From assembly GCA_031263155.1 (NCBI GenBank), contig JAISGK010000038.1:1-43930 (forward strand): a stretch of DNA of 43,930 nt. The letters are read 5' to 3'. The number at the start of each line of letters is the position of its first letter. Within the stretch, counting starts at the first letter, position 1. Positions 26,532-36,004 of this stretch are shown in pieces. Made by a program: the position numbers and the translations under genes. Below the pieces are notes generated by a model. That model was not told where the DNA came from, did not search any database, and saw only the letters and a list, made by a program, of their open reading frames with translations. Source of the DNA: Clostridiales bacterium. GTDB taxonomy: Bacteria; Bacillota; Clostridia; Lachnospirales; WQUN01.

Positions 26532-28166
26532 TTAGCTATTGGCGGCCATAAATTCTCTAAGCTGTGTCTTTGTCTGTTCGAGAATCAAATCCATACCCGC
26601 TTGGTTAAGCAAGCTGATATACTCGTCAAGTTTGGCTTCTGTTTGGTCGCCGAACACTCCCAGGTCAAATGAGGTTGCCCATTCTTGGTTAAGTGAGTTG
26701 ATCAACGCGCTTTCAGCTTCAAATTCGCTATTGTCTACAGTAAAGCCGTCCACCGGGAAACGAGCGGGGTCTAGGTTCGCCTTGTCGTATTCTTCGCGTA
26801 TCGCGGCTACTTTTGGCACAATACCGCCTTCACCTGGGTTAAGCTGGCTGCGCAGACACCACGCCCAGCCGCTCCACGGGTAAGCTTCCGCTGCCGGGCC
26901 GTTGCTGTGCGAATTTGTGGCTTCGTCATAGATATAATGCTCGCCGGGTATGCCGCCTTGCAGCCAGTTGTTAATATCATAATCATTCTTCATAACGTCT
27001 ACGGCCAGCGCGGCGCGCTCAGGGTTTTTGCTGAATGACGTAATGGCCAACGCGTCATAGTTGTAGGGTGATATACGCGTGTTGCAGCCTTCTGGAAGAA
27101 TATTGAAATATTCTACTTCTACACCCTTGGCTTCCATCTGTACTATATCCTCGTTCGCGGCTTTATACATGCATATGTCAGACGCGCTTTTACCCTCTTT
27201 AAATAGATCGGTTATATGTGTTACGCCGGTTATGGCATTGGACGGCCAAACGCCCGCTTTTGCCCATTCAGCCATGCGCAGGCAATACTCTCTGTACTCT
27301 GGCGTCTCTACAGAGTTAAACAGGGAATCGGGGTTAATGACGCCTTCTTCATCGGCGTCCCATAAGGCCGCGCCGACTGTTTGCCAGTTATTGATACCCT
27401 GTAAAAAAGTAAGCGTCATTGGTACTGTGGGGTTGGCATACATAGCGAACATGCCCGTTTCTTTCTCGCCTGCCGCGACAGCCAGCAAATATTGCTCAAA
27501 TTCGGCGAATGTAGTTATTTCAGGTATGTTGTATTTATCGCGCATATCTTTGCGCACAACCACACCATACGCCTGCTCATAATCAGACGCGTTGCGGGGT
27601 ATTTGATACAGTTTGTCACGATAACTCGCTTGATTCCAGCTATTGGGAATTTGAGACTTCATGGTCTCGGGCATCCATGTCGCCAAAAAATCATCGGTCA
27701 GCTCATAGAAAGCTCCATTGTCAGCGTGGGTAGTAAACGGCCCGATGTAGGGGTGAGTCATGATAATGTCTACCTCTTCGCCGCCGGCCAGTACCAGGGG
27801 GTACTTGGTCTGAAAGTCTGACAGCGGGATAACCTCTACCTCGAATGTTGTGTTAATAAGCTCTTTCATCCTGTCGCTCGCCATGCTGACGACGCGATCA
27901 TGATCGGTGCCTTCGGTACCGACAGCATAGAATATGAGATGAACTTCCTTGGACGTGTCGAAAGAGGCCCAAGGATTGTCCGCTTCATTTTCAGCTGAAG
28001 CTGGTTCGGTTGATGCTTGCTCGGATGAAGCCTGTTCGCCGCTGCCGGCGGTAGCGGCGACGTTTGGCTCACTGGCCCCAGACGTGGTCGTTGGCGCGCC
28101 GCCCGCGCACGCGGACACCGCTATGAGCAGCGCCAAAAGCAATGCCGCTATTGAAAAACGTTTCAT
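26532..28166 (-). CDS. Extracellular sugar-binding lipoprotein of an ABC importer (LplA/YtcQ type)
   Basis: The 544-residue precursor has a lipoprotein signal peptide with lipobox AVSAC, so Cys20 is the likely lipidated residue. A Ser/Ala/Glu-rich linker reaches about residue 65. The following solute-binding fold (family 1) and C-terminal region (SALINSLNQEWATSFDLGVF, then KLDEYISLLNQAGMDLI) resemble the DUF3502 end of LplA/YtcQ proteins. These bind plant or host oligosaccharides such as pectic fragments outside the membrane. AGGAGG lies upstream of the ATG. The gene follows the two permease genes, and no ATPase gene is nearby, so a shared MsmX-type ATPase is likely (inference). Confidence 0.88.
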   Translation of the reverse strand: MKRFSIAALLLALLIAVSACAGGAPTTTSGASEPNVAATAGSGEQASSEQASTEPASAENEADNPWASFDTSKEVHLIFYAVGTEGTDHDRVVSMASDRMKELINTTFEVEVIPLSDFQTKYPLVLAGGEEVDIIMTHPYIGPFTTHADNGAFYELTDDFLATWMPETMKSQIPNSWNQASYRDKLYQIPRNASDYEQAYGVVVRKDMRDKYNIPEITTFAEFEQYLLAVAAGEKETGMFAMYANPTVPMTLTFLQGINNWQTVGAALWDADEEGVINPDSLFNSVETPEYREYCLRMAEWAKAGVWPSNAITGVTHITDLFKEGKSASDICMYKAANEDIVQMEAKGVEVEYFNILPEGCNTRISPYNYDALAITSFSKNPERAALAVDVMKNDYDINNWLQGGIPGEHYIYDEATNSHSNGPAAEAYPWSGWAWCLRSQLNPGEGGIVPKVAAIREEYDKANLDPARFPVDGFTVDNSEFEAESALINSLNQEWATSFDLGVFGDQTEAKLDEYISLLNQAGMDLILEQTKTQLREFMAANS

Positions 28167-28227
28167 AAATATATCCTCCTTTTATAATTAGGGCGTTGTC
28201 GCCATAAGATTTAGCGCAAGCCCAAAA

Positions 28228-29130
28228 TTAACCCTTTACCGCGCCGATAGTAAGACCTTTTACAAAGTACCTTTGCACGAATGGGTACAAAAGTATAATA
28301 GGCCCGGTAGTTATAACTGTCATAGCCATTTTGAGCGTTTCGGTCGGCAACGATATGCGTATGGTGCTGGCGGAACCGCCCAACGATACCAGGTTTTTTA
28401 ACGCCTGTATGCTGTTAATCATTTCCTGCAAGAAGTACTGCAAACTCATCTTCTCTTCTTTTGTTATGTATAATAGTGTGCTGTACCAGTCGTTCCAATA
28501 CGCCAGCGCGGAAAACAGGCCCAGCGTAGCGACAAGCGGTTTGCACAGCGGCAAAATAAGCCTGAAAAATATTAAGATATCGTTTGCCCCGTCTACCTTT
28601 GCGCTCTCGGTAATCTCATACGGCACGCTCGTGATGAAACTTTTGGCGATAATCATGTTCCATACCGAAAACATAAGCGGCAGCAACAACGCGGCGTAAT
28701 TATTTTTAAATCCCAAATATCTTACACACAATATGTATGTTGGAACCAACCCGCCGTTAAAAAGCGTGGTGAAAAAGAAAAACAATGAAAACCCATTGCG
28801 TTGAGGGAAGTCCCTGCGTTGCAGCACATAGCCGGTCATGGTAGCTATAAGCACAGCGCAAGCCGTGCCAATTACCGTGACTGCTATAGTGTTGCGATAC
28901 GACCAGAAGATTCGTTGCGGGTTACCAAACGCCAGAGAGTATGCTTGGGTAGAAAACTCTTTTATAAAAAATGTGTACCCGTTGCGCATCAGCGACGCCT
29001 CGCTGGTAAAAGAGGTTACCAACACCAGCAGAAACGGCAGTACGCACGCCAATCCAAACAGCGTGACCAACAAATATCCAAAGGCGTTAAAGATCATCTT
29101 ATCTTTTTGAATGATTTTACGCGGCGTCAT
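28228..29130 (-). CDS. Sugar ABC permease, LplC/YtcP type
   Basis: The 300-residue protein has six membrane segments and the ABC permease EAA loop near residues 180-205 (ITESAKVDGANDILIFFRLI). It ends in YFVKGLTIGAVKG, a typical C-terminus of CUT1-type permeases of the LplC group. It forms the channel with the next-upstream permease. It starts 15 bases after that gene, behind GGGGG. Confidence 0.92.
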   Translation of the reverse strand: MTPRKIIQKDKMIFNAFGYLLVTLFGLACVLPFLLVLVTSFTSEASLMRNGYTFFIKEFSTQAYSLAFGNPQRIFWSYRNTIAVTVIGTACAVLIATMTGYVLQRRDFPQRNGFSLFFFFTTLFNGGLVPTYILCVRYLGFKNNYAALLLPLMFSVWNMIIAKSFITSVPYEITESAKVDGANDILIFFRLILPLCKPLVATLGLFSALAYWNDWYSTLLYITKEEKMSLQYFLQEMINSIQALKNLVSLGGSASTIRISLPTETLKMAMTVITTGPIILLYPFVQRYFVKGLTIGAVKG

Positions 29131-29145
29131 TCTTTAACCCCCTTT

Positions 29146-30099
29146 TTAGAATAGAGAATAATCTGGCTGCAATTTTTTAATGATGCCGTTAACGGTCATG
29201 ATTGTTATGAAACACAACACAGACTGAAACAATCCCGCCGCGCTCGCCATGCCCATATCACTGGTAGAGGCCAGGGCGCGGTAGATAAACAGATCCAAAA
29301 TATCGGCCTTTTCCAGCAATGCGGCGTTGTTGCCCACCAATTGGTAAAACAGTCCGAAATCGCCTCTAAACACCTGACCCAACGCCAGTAGAAACAGGAT
29401 GATCATAGTGGGCACAAGGCAGGGCAGGGTTATGCGCCTTATGCGCTGCAAAAGGCTCGCGCCGTCTATCTGCGCCGCCTCGTGCAACTCCGGGTCTATG
29501 CCGGTAATGGCCGCGAGATATACCACTGTGCCGTAACCGGCGGTTTTCCAGGCTCTAAACATAACTATCAGGTACGGCCATAAGCCGGGGGAGTCGTACA
29601 GGTTAATACGGGTGCCGCCCAAAGCGGAAATAACCCCGTTGATCATTCCATATTCGTAGCTAAATAGCGCTTGAACAATGGCGGCTACCACAACCCATGA
29701 TATGAAGTAGGGTAAAAACATAAACGATTGAAACGCGCGTTTAAATACGCGATTGCCCAGCTCGTTTATAATAATGGCAAAGCCAACTTCTAGAATAACG
29801 CCCACCGATATAAACGCCAGGTTGTATAACAGCGTATTGCGCACCAGAAACCATAGCTTGTTAGACATAAACAGAAATCGGAAATTTTTAAGACCAACCC
29901 AGTCGCTTCCAAAAATACCTTTAACATAATTAAAATTTTTGAAAGCCAATACTATGCCCGTCATTGGTAAATAAGCGAATACAATTACATAAATAATGGC
30001 CGGAAGCAACATGATTAAGAGGAAACGGTTGTTCCATGTGGTACGGAAAAATCTGCGGTAATCAAAATGTTCACGCTTGCGCTCCGTCGCGTTTTGCAT
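29146..30099 (-). CDS. Sugar ABC permease, LplB/YteP type
   Basis: ATG 30099 is preferred over the TTG at 30105 because GGGGG then has normal spacing. The 317-residue protein has six membrane helices and an EAA loop reading ELHEAAQIDGASLLQRIRRI. It matches the LplB/YteP permease of CUT1 importers. It is the first gene of the importer operon. The preceding - strand gap holds a TATAAT at 30136-30141, without a clear -35, which would suit an activator-dependent promoter. Confidence 0.92.
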   Translation of the reverse strand: MQNATERKREHFDYRRFFRTTWNNRFLLIMLLPAIIYVIVFAYLPMTGIVLAFKNFNYVKGIFGSDWVGLKNFRFLFMSNKLWFLVRNTLLYNLAFISVGVILEVGFAIIINELGNRVFKRAFQSFMFLPYFISWVVVAAIVQALFSYEYGMINGVISALGGTRINLYDSPGLWPYLIVMFRAWKTAGYGTVVYLAAITGIDPELHEAAQIDGASLLQRIRRITLPCLVPTMIILFLLALGQVFRGDFGLFYQLVGNNAALLEKADILDLFIYRALASTSDMGMASAAGLFQSVLCFITIMTVNGIIKKLQPDYSLF

Positions 30100-30148
30100 T
30101 ACCAAGCCCCCTTTCCATTCAACTTTACTGTATACATTATATTAAAAA

Positions 30149-30180
30149 AAACAACGGCACAGCTAATTGAATAGCTGTGC
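30149..30180 (-). terminator. Terminator upstream of the importer operon
   Basis: GCACAGCTA (30157-30165) and TAGCTGTGC (30172-30180) form a 9-bp stem. On the - strand it is followed by CGTTG and eight T residues. It would end transcripts of the histidine kinase operon. Because it lies about 50 bases before the importer start, it could also act in a regulated leader. Confidence 0.75.
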
Positions 30181-30221
30181 TGTTCATAAAAATCTTGCGG
30201 TCATATCGAAATTACTGATAT

Positions 30222-30510
30222 GGTTTTGCGCAATATCGCTTGCGCATACATTAATTATTTGGAATTATGCACATTATTTATAATTTTATCGCAAAAATTT
30301 ATGTAGAACTGACAGCATAATTAATATATAATACTAGTGGGCAATCCATACATAAGCCTAACGTCTAAACGTGTGTTTTCCAAATTTGGTATGGGCGCGC
30401 AGCGGTTGGTGGGTATGATTTCGTAGGGGCGCGCAGTGCGCGCCCGTCATCACCCGATATCGACGAAGCCGTAGAGATGCTTGCGGGCGCGCACTGCGCG
30501 CCCCTACGAA
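30222..30510. repeat. 27-bp perfect inverted repeat in the 450-bp gap, plus a small palindrome
   Basis: Positions 30420-30446 and 30484-30510 are a perfect 27-bp inverted repeat (TTCGTAGGGGCGCGCAGTGC at its left end) around 37 bases. Each arm is itself nearly palindromic (GGGCGCGC core). This has the form of a short non-coding interspersed repeat. A GCGCAA/TTGCGC palindrome lies at 30222-30239, in AT-rich sequence. No gene is supported in 30106-30556. Confidence 0.85.
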
Positions 30511-30556
30511 GGCAAAATCCTTTTGTGAAAACGCACAGTTAGAGTTTTTGAGGGAG

Positions 30557-32452
30557 CTAGGGCGCTGGCTGCTCGCCTTTTTTAAGGCGAATGGTAACTG
30601 TAACGCCGCTATCTGTCCAATCGCCATCGGGCGGGCTTTTAAAGCTAAGTCCATAGCCCCGCCCATAATAGGCTATTAACCGCTCTCGTATGTTTTTTAA
30701 ACCGTAATGGCTGCCTCCTACAGACATATCGTTCGCCAGCTGCAAGCCGTGAGAAACCTGCGTGAGCCGCTCGGCTGACATGCCAACGCCGTTGTCTGTG
30801 ACCTGTATGATCAAGTCAGGCCCGTCTTCACTCGCGGTTATTTTTATTGTGCCCTTGGGATCAGTTTTTTTAAGAACGCCGTGTTTTATCGCGTTTTCTA
30901 CAATGGGCTGCAATATTATGTTGGGTACCGACGCGCCTAGCAGGTTGTTTGGTACGTCAATTACAAGGGTTATGGCCCCGCGATAGCGAATGTTTTGGAT
31001 ACTGTGGTACGCTTCTGTGAGTTTTATTTCGCCGGCAAGATCGCCTATGTCGCTGCCCCTGTTAAGGCACAGCCTATAAAATCGCGACAATAGCTCTACT
31101 ATGCGTTCCACTTCTTCCGGCTTGCTCTCGTAGGCGTAGTAGTTTATCATCTCCAGCGTGTTATACAAAAAATGAGGGTTTATCTGCGCCATCAGGGCTT
31201 TCATTTCAGCCTTCTTTTGGTTCTCGGCGGCAAGTTTTTGCGCTATGGTAAGCATTTTTAATTCTTCGGTCAAATAGTTGTAGCTTTCGACCAAGGTACC
31301 CAATTCGTCGCCTTCGGTTGCGTTTGGCAAAGGTTGAAGCGCCCCGTTTTTGAGGTTGCGCATATGGTTAGACACTATACTTACCCGATGGCTTATACGG
31401 CGAGAAAATAGTACCGATATAACAAATATGCCTACCCCGCAGACCAGAGCGCTTATAAGAATACTCGCCCACTGCCTGTCGTCCAGTACGCTGTTGTATT
31501 TCGCGCCGTAGGGTATTAGCATGATAAGCCGCCATGGATTTTGCCTAAAAGCGCGCGCAAGCGCCTGATAACGCGTACCGCCAATGACAACATCGCTCCA
31601 GGTGACCGTGCTGAATTGCTCGCCGGGTATGCCTAGCGCTGTTTCCACTACACTTTCGCCCGACGACGCGCAGGTTATAATATGACCGTCGTCTTCCAAA
31701 AGGATTTGCGAACCTTTTGTCATGGGCAGAGAATTGGCCAGCGTATCGCGCAGGAGGTTTTCGGCAAAGGTTATTCGCAGTATGGACATCGTTTCATAAT
31801 AATCCGCAGGTTTGCATACACGCACCAGGTATGAAAGCGTTTCGTCGCCCTTTTCGTATTGCCAGGTATTCTTGTATGGCTTGGATACCAGCGACTGATA
31901 CCACTGGTCCTCGCTGACAGATTTAATTGGAAAATAGGTGGTATTGTCCAGTATAAAGTCGTTAGCGTCGCTAACATACATTAAAAGTCGCATGTTCCAT
32001 ATGTTTCTGTTCTCTATAAAACTTACCAGGGTATTGACATGACTTTTGATTTTGGTTTGCGAAAGGGCGGGTTGTGTGTCCAGCCCATATTGAAGCAGTT
32101 CACGCGCTGAGGCGTCAATTTGCAGAGTTGTTACGTTGCGGTGTATGTAATCGAAGTTATTGGACAAAACCGCGTAGAGCAAATCGAATGAGTGAACAGC
32201 GGTGGCGCGGGATCGGCTTGACATTGTGCTTGTAACATAGATATTGAACAGGGCCAGCGATATAAACAGCGGCACAAATACCGAAAACATAACCAGCGCG
32301 TGAAGCTTTGTACCCAAGCGCATATATTTTATATGGCCTTTAAACAGGCGATACAGCCGTGAAGCGAGCATAACGCCATGAGGCATAACGCCATGAGGCG
32401 TGGCGCTGTGATTTTTATCGCTTAGATCTTTATTGCTTGATCGAACGCTCAT
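30557..32452 (-). CDS. Sensor histidine kinase, YesM type
   Basis: The 631-residue protein has a cytoplasmic N-tail with a duplicated PHGVM, a membrane helix at about 50-72, an extracellular sensor region to about 325 and a second helix near 328-350. A HAMP domain and a His_kinase domain follow with the phospho-acceptor motif QINPHFLYNTLEMINYY (His427). The ATPase domain has QPIVENAIKHG (N box), DNGVGM and GLKNIRERL. It is the class of kinase that pairs with AraC-type regulators to control sugar uptake genes. Its ATG overlaps the regulator stop (ATGA). The downstream importer suggests the inducing signal is an oligosaccharide. Confidence 0.92.
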   Translation of the reverse strand: MSVRSSNKDLSDKNHSATPHGVMPHGVMLASRLYRLFKGHIKYMRLGTKLHALVMFSVFVPLFISLALFNIYVTSTMSSRSRATAVHSFDLLYAVLSNNFDYIHRNVTTLQIDASARELLQYGLDTQPALSQTKIKSHVNTLVSFIENRNIWNMRLLMYVSDANDFILDNTTYFPIKSVSEDQWYQSLVSKPYKNTWQYEKGDETLSYLVRVCKPADYYETMSILRITFAENLLRDTLANSLPMTKGSQILLEDDGHIITCASSGESVVETALGIPGEQFSTVTWSDVVIGGTRYQALARAFRQNPWRLIMLIPYGAKYNSVLDDRQWASILISALVCGVGIFVISVLFSRRISHRVSIVSNHMRNLKNGALQPLPNATEGDELGTLVESYNYLTEELKMLTIAQKLAAENQKKAEMKALMAQINPHFLYNTLEMINYYAYESKPEEVERIVELLSRFYRLCLNRGSDIGDLAGEIKLTEAYHSIQNIRYRGAITLVIDVPNNLLGASVPNIILQPIVENAIKHGVLKKTDPKGTIKITASEDGPDLIIQVTDNGVGMSAERLTQVSHGLQLANDMSVGGSHYGLKNIRERLIAYYGRGYGLSFKSPPDGDWTDSGVTVTIRLKKGEQPAP

Positions 32453-34068
32453 GCCTGTTTGACGCCGGGGCTGTAGCCCGTTTCGCGCTTAAACGCGTAA
32501 GAAAAGTAATTGGCGTTGCGGTAACCGACCAGACGGGCCAGGTCTTTAACCCTATATGCCCCCGTTTGCAGCAGTTCTTTCGCTTTGTCTATGCGTTGAC
32601 GGGTAATATATTCTCCAATTGTCGTACCCAGCGTGTCTTTGAACAAGTGGCAGATATATGTAGGTGTAAGGTGTATGTCGTCTGAGATCATGGTGACGCT
32701 AAGATCAGGGTTGTCATAGCTTTGCTTAATAAATCCAATGATATGGTTAACCGTACTGTTGTTGGTTTTGTGTTGGGTTTGTTCGTAATATCGTTTGACG
32801 GTGTTAAGCGTAAAGTCGCATAAATCATCCAGAAAAGGCAGGTCGTGTATGTAGTCCCATACGTCGTACTCATCCGCGAAGGCGTCAAGGATTTTGACGT
32901 TCTCCCTCGCGGCGGCGCGTATAACCATGCCCAATACATTGGAAAAAAATCTTACGACCTGACTCGGCGGTGTGGCGTTGCGCATCTTTATAGACGACGC
33001 CAGATTGGCGAGCATGTCGTTAAAATGCTGGGGCTCCGCTTTTGTAAGGGCTTGGGAGAAGTTCGCCAGCGGGATGTGTTCCATATCGTAAGGGGTAAGA
33101 TCGTAGTCGCGATAGTGACAGATGCATCCAGGGCCGTTATAGTAGCAATAAGACAGCGCCTGCTGGGCGGTGGTGTACGACTCGGGAAAGACATCGGGCA
33201 AACGTCCAGATTTGCCAATCGCGCATACGCTTTTAATATTTAGGTCGCGCAGGCGATTAATGAGGTTGTTGAGGTATGGCTCTATCTTTTCGCGGCGACG
33301 GAACGAGTAGCTTCTACAGAATAGGTGTACTGCGGCGCGATCGTGCTTTACAAAGCCTACAGCGACAGATTCGTTATCATGAAACACATCGTTAAGGACG
33401 GCGGCAAAGCTGGCGTCATAAAGCGATGGCTCATCATAAAGCGGTGGCTCGCCGCCATGTGATTGATCATCGTCGCGCGATTGTCTGTCGCCGCGCAATG
33501 GTTCGCTGGGCGTATTGATAAGTCTTAGCGCTACCGATACATAATATGTAAAATCGCTGGAGCCTGAAAGTTGCCGTACAGATTCCGCCGCCTCACTTAC
33601 GGTGTCTGACTTTGTAAGTCCCCTTGCGGCTGATATCAACTGCTCCTGCCGTGTTTTGCTCTGATACTTGTCAAGGTCGCTCTTTAAAAAATGTTCGCGC
33701 CGTAGATCGCTTGCGGCCTTGCGTATAGAATCCGATAACTCCTGTATATTGATGGGTTTTTCGACAAAATTAATCGCGCGCAGGCGGATAGCGCCCCGCA
33801 GGGCGGAGACATCAGAATACCCGCTAATGAAGATGATTTTGCAGTCAGGGTTAGCGCGGGTAACCTCTTCCGCCAGTTGTAGGCCATTCATATTAGGCAA
33901 ACGTACATCGGTTAAAAGAACATCAGGCGAGCAGTCGTTAAGCATACGCACTGCCTCCACGCCGCAGCTTGCCTGGCGCACATCGTCTATGCCAAGGTCA
34001 TTCCAGTTAAGCTGTCTTAGTATTCTTTCGCGTACAAAGAATTCGTCGTCAACCAAAAGTAAGCGCAT
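32449..34068 (-). CDS. AraC-family response regulator, YesN type
   Basis: ATG 34068 is used because GGGGTGA lies just upstream; an ATG at 34083 has no such site. The 539-residue protein has a receiver domain with D7-D8 and phospho-acceptor Asp54 (VLLTDVRLPNMNG) and the conserved Lys in VEKPI. A long middle region follows, and a C-terminal AraC helix-turn-helix pair covers about the last 100 residues (HLTPTYICHLFKDTLG, ARLVGYRNANYFSYAFKRET). It should bind DNA near the importer and possibly the divergent MoaF operon. It is co-transcribed with the kinase gene. Confidence 0.92.
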   Translation of the reverse strand: MRLLLVDDEFFVRERILRQLNWNDLGIDDVRQASCGVEAVRMLNDCSPDVLLTDVRLPNMNGLQLAEEVTRANPDCKIIFISGYSDVSALRGAIRLRAINFVEKPINIQELSDSIRKAASDLRREHFLKSDLDKYQSKTRQEQLISAARGLTKSDTVSEAAESVRQLSGSSDFTYYVSVALRLINTPSEPLRGDRQSRDDDQSHGGEPPLYDEPSLYDASFAAVLNDVFHDNESVAVGFVKHDRAAVHLFCRSYSFRRREKIEPYLNNLINRLRDLNIKSVCAIGKSGRLPDVFPESYTTAQQALSYCYYNGPGCICHYRDYDLTPYDMEHIPLANFSQALTKAEPQHFNDMLANLASSIKMRNATPPSQVVRFFSNVLGMVIRAAARENVKILDAFADEYDVWDYIHDLPFLDDLCDFTLNTVKRYYEQTQHKTNNSTVNHIIGFIKQSYDNPDLSVTMISDDIHLTPTYICHLFKDTLGTTIGEYITRQRIDKAKELLQTGAYRVKDLARLVGYRNANYFSYAFKRETGYSPGVKQA

Positions 34069-34113
34069 AGTTTCACCCCACATGCGGCATGTTATAATAT
34101 ATTTATGCGTATA

Positions 34114-34141
34114 ATTCTACATTATTTTAGGGTTTTGTCAA
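34114..34141 (-). promoter_or_regulatory. SigA-type promoter of the two-component operon
   Basis: On the - strand TTGACA (34136-34141), a 16-base spacer and TAGAAT (34114-34119) form a near-consensus promoter about 45 bases before the regulator start. The rest of the divergent gap holds a GCGCCT/AGGCGC hairpin at 34165-34179. I could not place a convincing promoter for the + strand genes. Confidence 0.6.
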
Positions 34142-34241
34142 GGACGTTAACGCCTTACGGGCGAGCGCCTTACAGGCGCAGCGGGAATTATCATATTTCA
34201 GATAATCGCAGATAACCATATAAAATGGAGGGATGGAACAT

Positions 34242-35129
34242 ATGGCGAAACCTTATTACGGCCTAACGGCGGAAGCGCCGGTTTTTGAAGGCATGAGCCA
34301 GTACCGCGACCCGCTTAACTATGAGCTTTGCGGCAAAAGGACGCGTCTGGTTTTTGACGATGGCCAAACGTACATCGTTAACTTTTTAAGCGGCAGCACA
34401 TTATCCTGGTCCAGGTACGGCGCGCAGGGGTCAGTGGAGTATTACGAATGTGCCAAGATCGCGGACGCCTATTTTGTCAATTTTGAACTTGCCGACGCGC
34501 CCCCAAGGGTTAATATAACGCTGGTATTGGACGCTCCGCAGCGCCTTGTTACCATGGTAATCACCAAAACGGATTATGATGAGCAATACCCTTACATGTG
34601 CGAGAGCGAATATTTTTTTGGATACATCGACACGCCCGGCTATCCCGCGCCCAAGCACAGACACGCCTTTACCGCCGACTTGGTGGGCAAGCGGATACAT
34701 TGGCACTATAACCCCGGGCTGGAGATTATACATGTATACTATTGTACCGATTATTGCCGCGTAACATTCCCCCCGGCTACAGCATGGGGCGACGCTTCGC
34801 CGGAAGAGTGGGAAGCGATGTTGGAGCGCGCGCCATACGATGAAAAGGCGGCCTATATTAAGGTGCGCGATGGGCTGTACCTGGTTAGCGTGCTAGAGCA
34901 AAACATGTCGCGCAGGGGTCTTACCGGCAATTCATTGCTGTTTCTGATAGACGCCAAGCGCGTTCATGATGTGGGCAGGTCGTTTGGCCACGCGGGGCTG
35001 CAAGAGGGCAATGTGCATGGAGAAAACTACATCTTTGGGGCCTATGGAAATTTTGTGTACAGCGATGGCAAGCTGGAAGCCAAGCCCAATATCTATTTAC
35101 AACAAAACAAGCCAGGCGAGGTGAATTAA
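34242..35129 (+). CDS. MoaF-family two-lobe lipocalin-like protein, class A, copy 1
   Basis: ATG 34242 is chosen because GGAGGG lies at 34227-34232, directly abutting the other candidate ATG at 34233. The 295-residue protein has two beta-barrel-like halves: an N-terminal lobe (GKRTRLVFDDG ... NITLVLDAPQRLVTMVI) and a C-terminal lobe (DLVGKRIHWHYNPGLEIIHV, YLVSVLEQNMSRRGLTGNSL and VHDVGRSFG). These resemble the MoaF domains (PF10703/PF17409), named from a gene in a molybdenum-cofactor cluster but of unproven function. No signal peptide is visible. Its stop overlaps the next start (TAATG), so the operon is translationally coupled. It is closest to the fused copy at 37421. Confidence 0.75.
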   Translation: MAKPYYGLTAEAPVFEGMSQYRDPLNYELCGKRTRLVFDDGQTYIVNFLSGSTLSWSRYGAQGSVEYYECAKIADAYFVNFELADAPPRVNITLVLDAPQRLVTMVITKTDYDEQYPYMCESEYFFGYIDTPGYPAPKHRHAFTADLVGKRIHWHYNPGLEIIHVYYCTDYCRVTFPPATAWGDASPEEWEAMLERAPYDEKAAYIKVRDGLYLVSVLEQNMSRRGLTGNSLLFLIDAKRVHDVGRSFGHAGLQEGNVHGENYIFGAYGNFVYSDGKLEAKPNIYLQQNKPGEVN

Positions 35130-36004
35130 TGGCGCTTAACCTTTATCCCCAATTTACAGCGGAAGAGATTGATGAAATAGTTCGCCAGTCTACCGACTAT
35201 ATACACGGCGGGCTGGAAAAAATGCGCCCTCCCTATTATGAAAAGCTGACGGGCACGCGGTTAACATTGCGCTTTGACAATGGGCGCGCCTTGTACTACT
35301 CTTTTTCTGACGCGCATACCTTAACGTGGAGCGACGACGCGGGCGAGCCGAAAGAGGAATATTACGACGCGCTTGAGGCGGATGACGGCATAATCTTTTT
35401 TGAACATATTGTGAAGGGAACAAGCCCGCAGCAGGCGCGTATGATTGTTCTTGACACACATGAAAAACTGGTGACAGCGTTTTTTGCCCAAATTGGCAAT
35501 GAGGTATCCACACGCGAGGTGGATCGCGATATAGTGTTTGGATACATAGACGATGGTGGATATCATGAAAAACGCCATTCGCTTACGACCGATCTGGTAG
35601 GCCGCTCCATAGTATGGACATATTCGCCAGAGTTTGCCATTCAACATATCTATGCCTCCCAGTGGTATTCATGTTTTGTTGATTTTAACACCTTTTACGG
35701 CGGGAACCTGCTTAGCTCGCCCTGCAACTATGTTAAAATAAATGATCACGTGTATATATATTCGTGGGTAGAGACAGAAGGCGCGGGCGTGCAAGGCTTT
35801 GTGCTGATGAACCTGTTTGACATGCATGATGTGGGATGCTTTTTTGGCATTAACGGGAGCAGCAAATTTGAGTGCTATACATTTGGGGCGACGGGCGAGT
35901 ATGTGGGGCAGCTTGCCAGCCTGCATATCCCTAACGATATGAATAAAGATTATTCATGGCCTCCGTTTATCGATCAGTCTATTGATGAAGGAGGAGAGGG
36001 ATGA
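35129..36004 (+). CDS. MoaF-family protein, class B, copy 2
   Basis: This 291-residue protein starts in a TAATG overlap and ends in an ATGA overlap. It keeps the two-lobe layout: an N-terminal lobe with GTRLTLRFDNG, LTWSDDAG and MIVLDTHEKLVTAFF, and a C-terminal lobe with DLVGRSIVWTYSPEFAIQHI, VYIYSWVETEGAGVQGFVLM and MHDVGCFFG. The His-Asp-Val-Gly motif is kept. The QNMSRRG-TGNSL loop of class A is replaced by a shorter VET-GAG-QG loop. It lacks the C-terminal NVHGENY segment of copies 1 and 4. Different ligands or a hetero-oligomer are possible. No biochemical function is known to me. Confidence 0.7.
   Translation: MALNLYPQFTAEEIDEIVRQSTDYIHGGLEKMRPPYYEKLTGTRLTLRFDNGRALYYSFSDAHTLTWSDDAGEPKEEYYDALEADDGIIFFEHIVKGTSPQQARMIVLDTHEKLVTAFFAQIGNEVSTREVDRDIVFGYIDDGGYHEKRHSLTTDLVGRSIVWTYSPEFAIQHIYASQWYSCFVDFNTFYGGNLLSSPCNYVKINDHVYIYSWVETEGAGVQGFVLMNLFDMHDVGCFFGINGSSKFECYTFGATGEYVGQLASLHIPNDMNKDYSWPPFIDQSIDEGGEG

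Noticed and set aside
34219..34224. TATAAA as the -10 of the MoaF operon
   Set aside because: Transcription would start after the Shine-Dalgarno at 34227-34232, so it cannot drive normal translation of the first gene.
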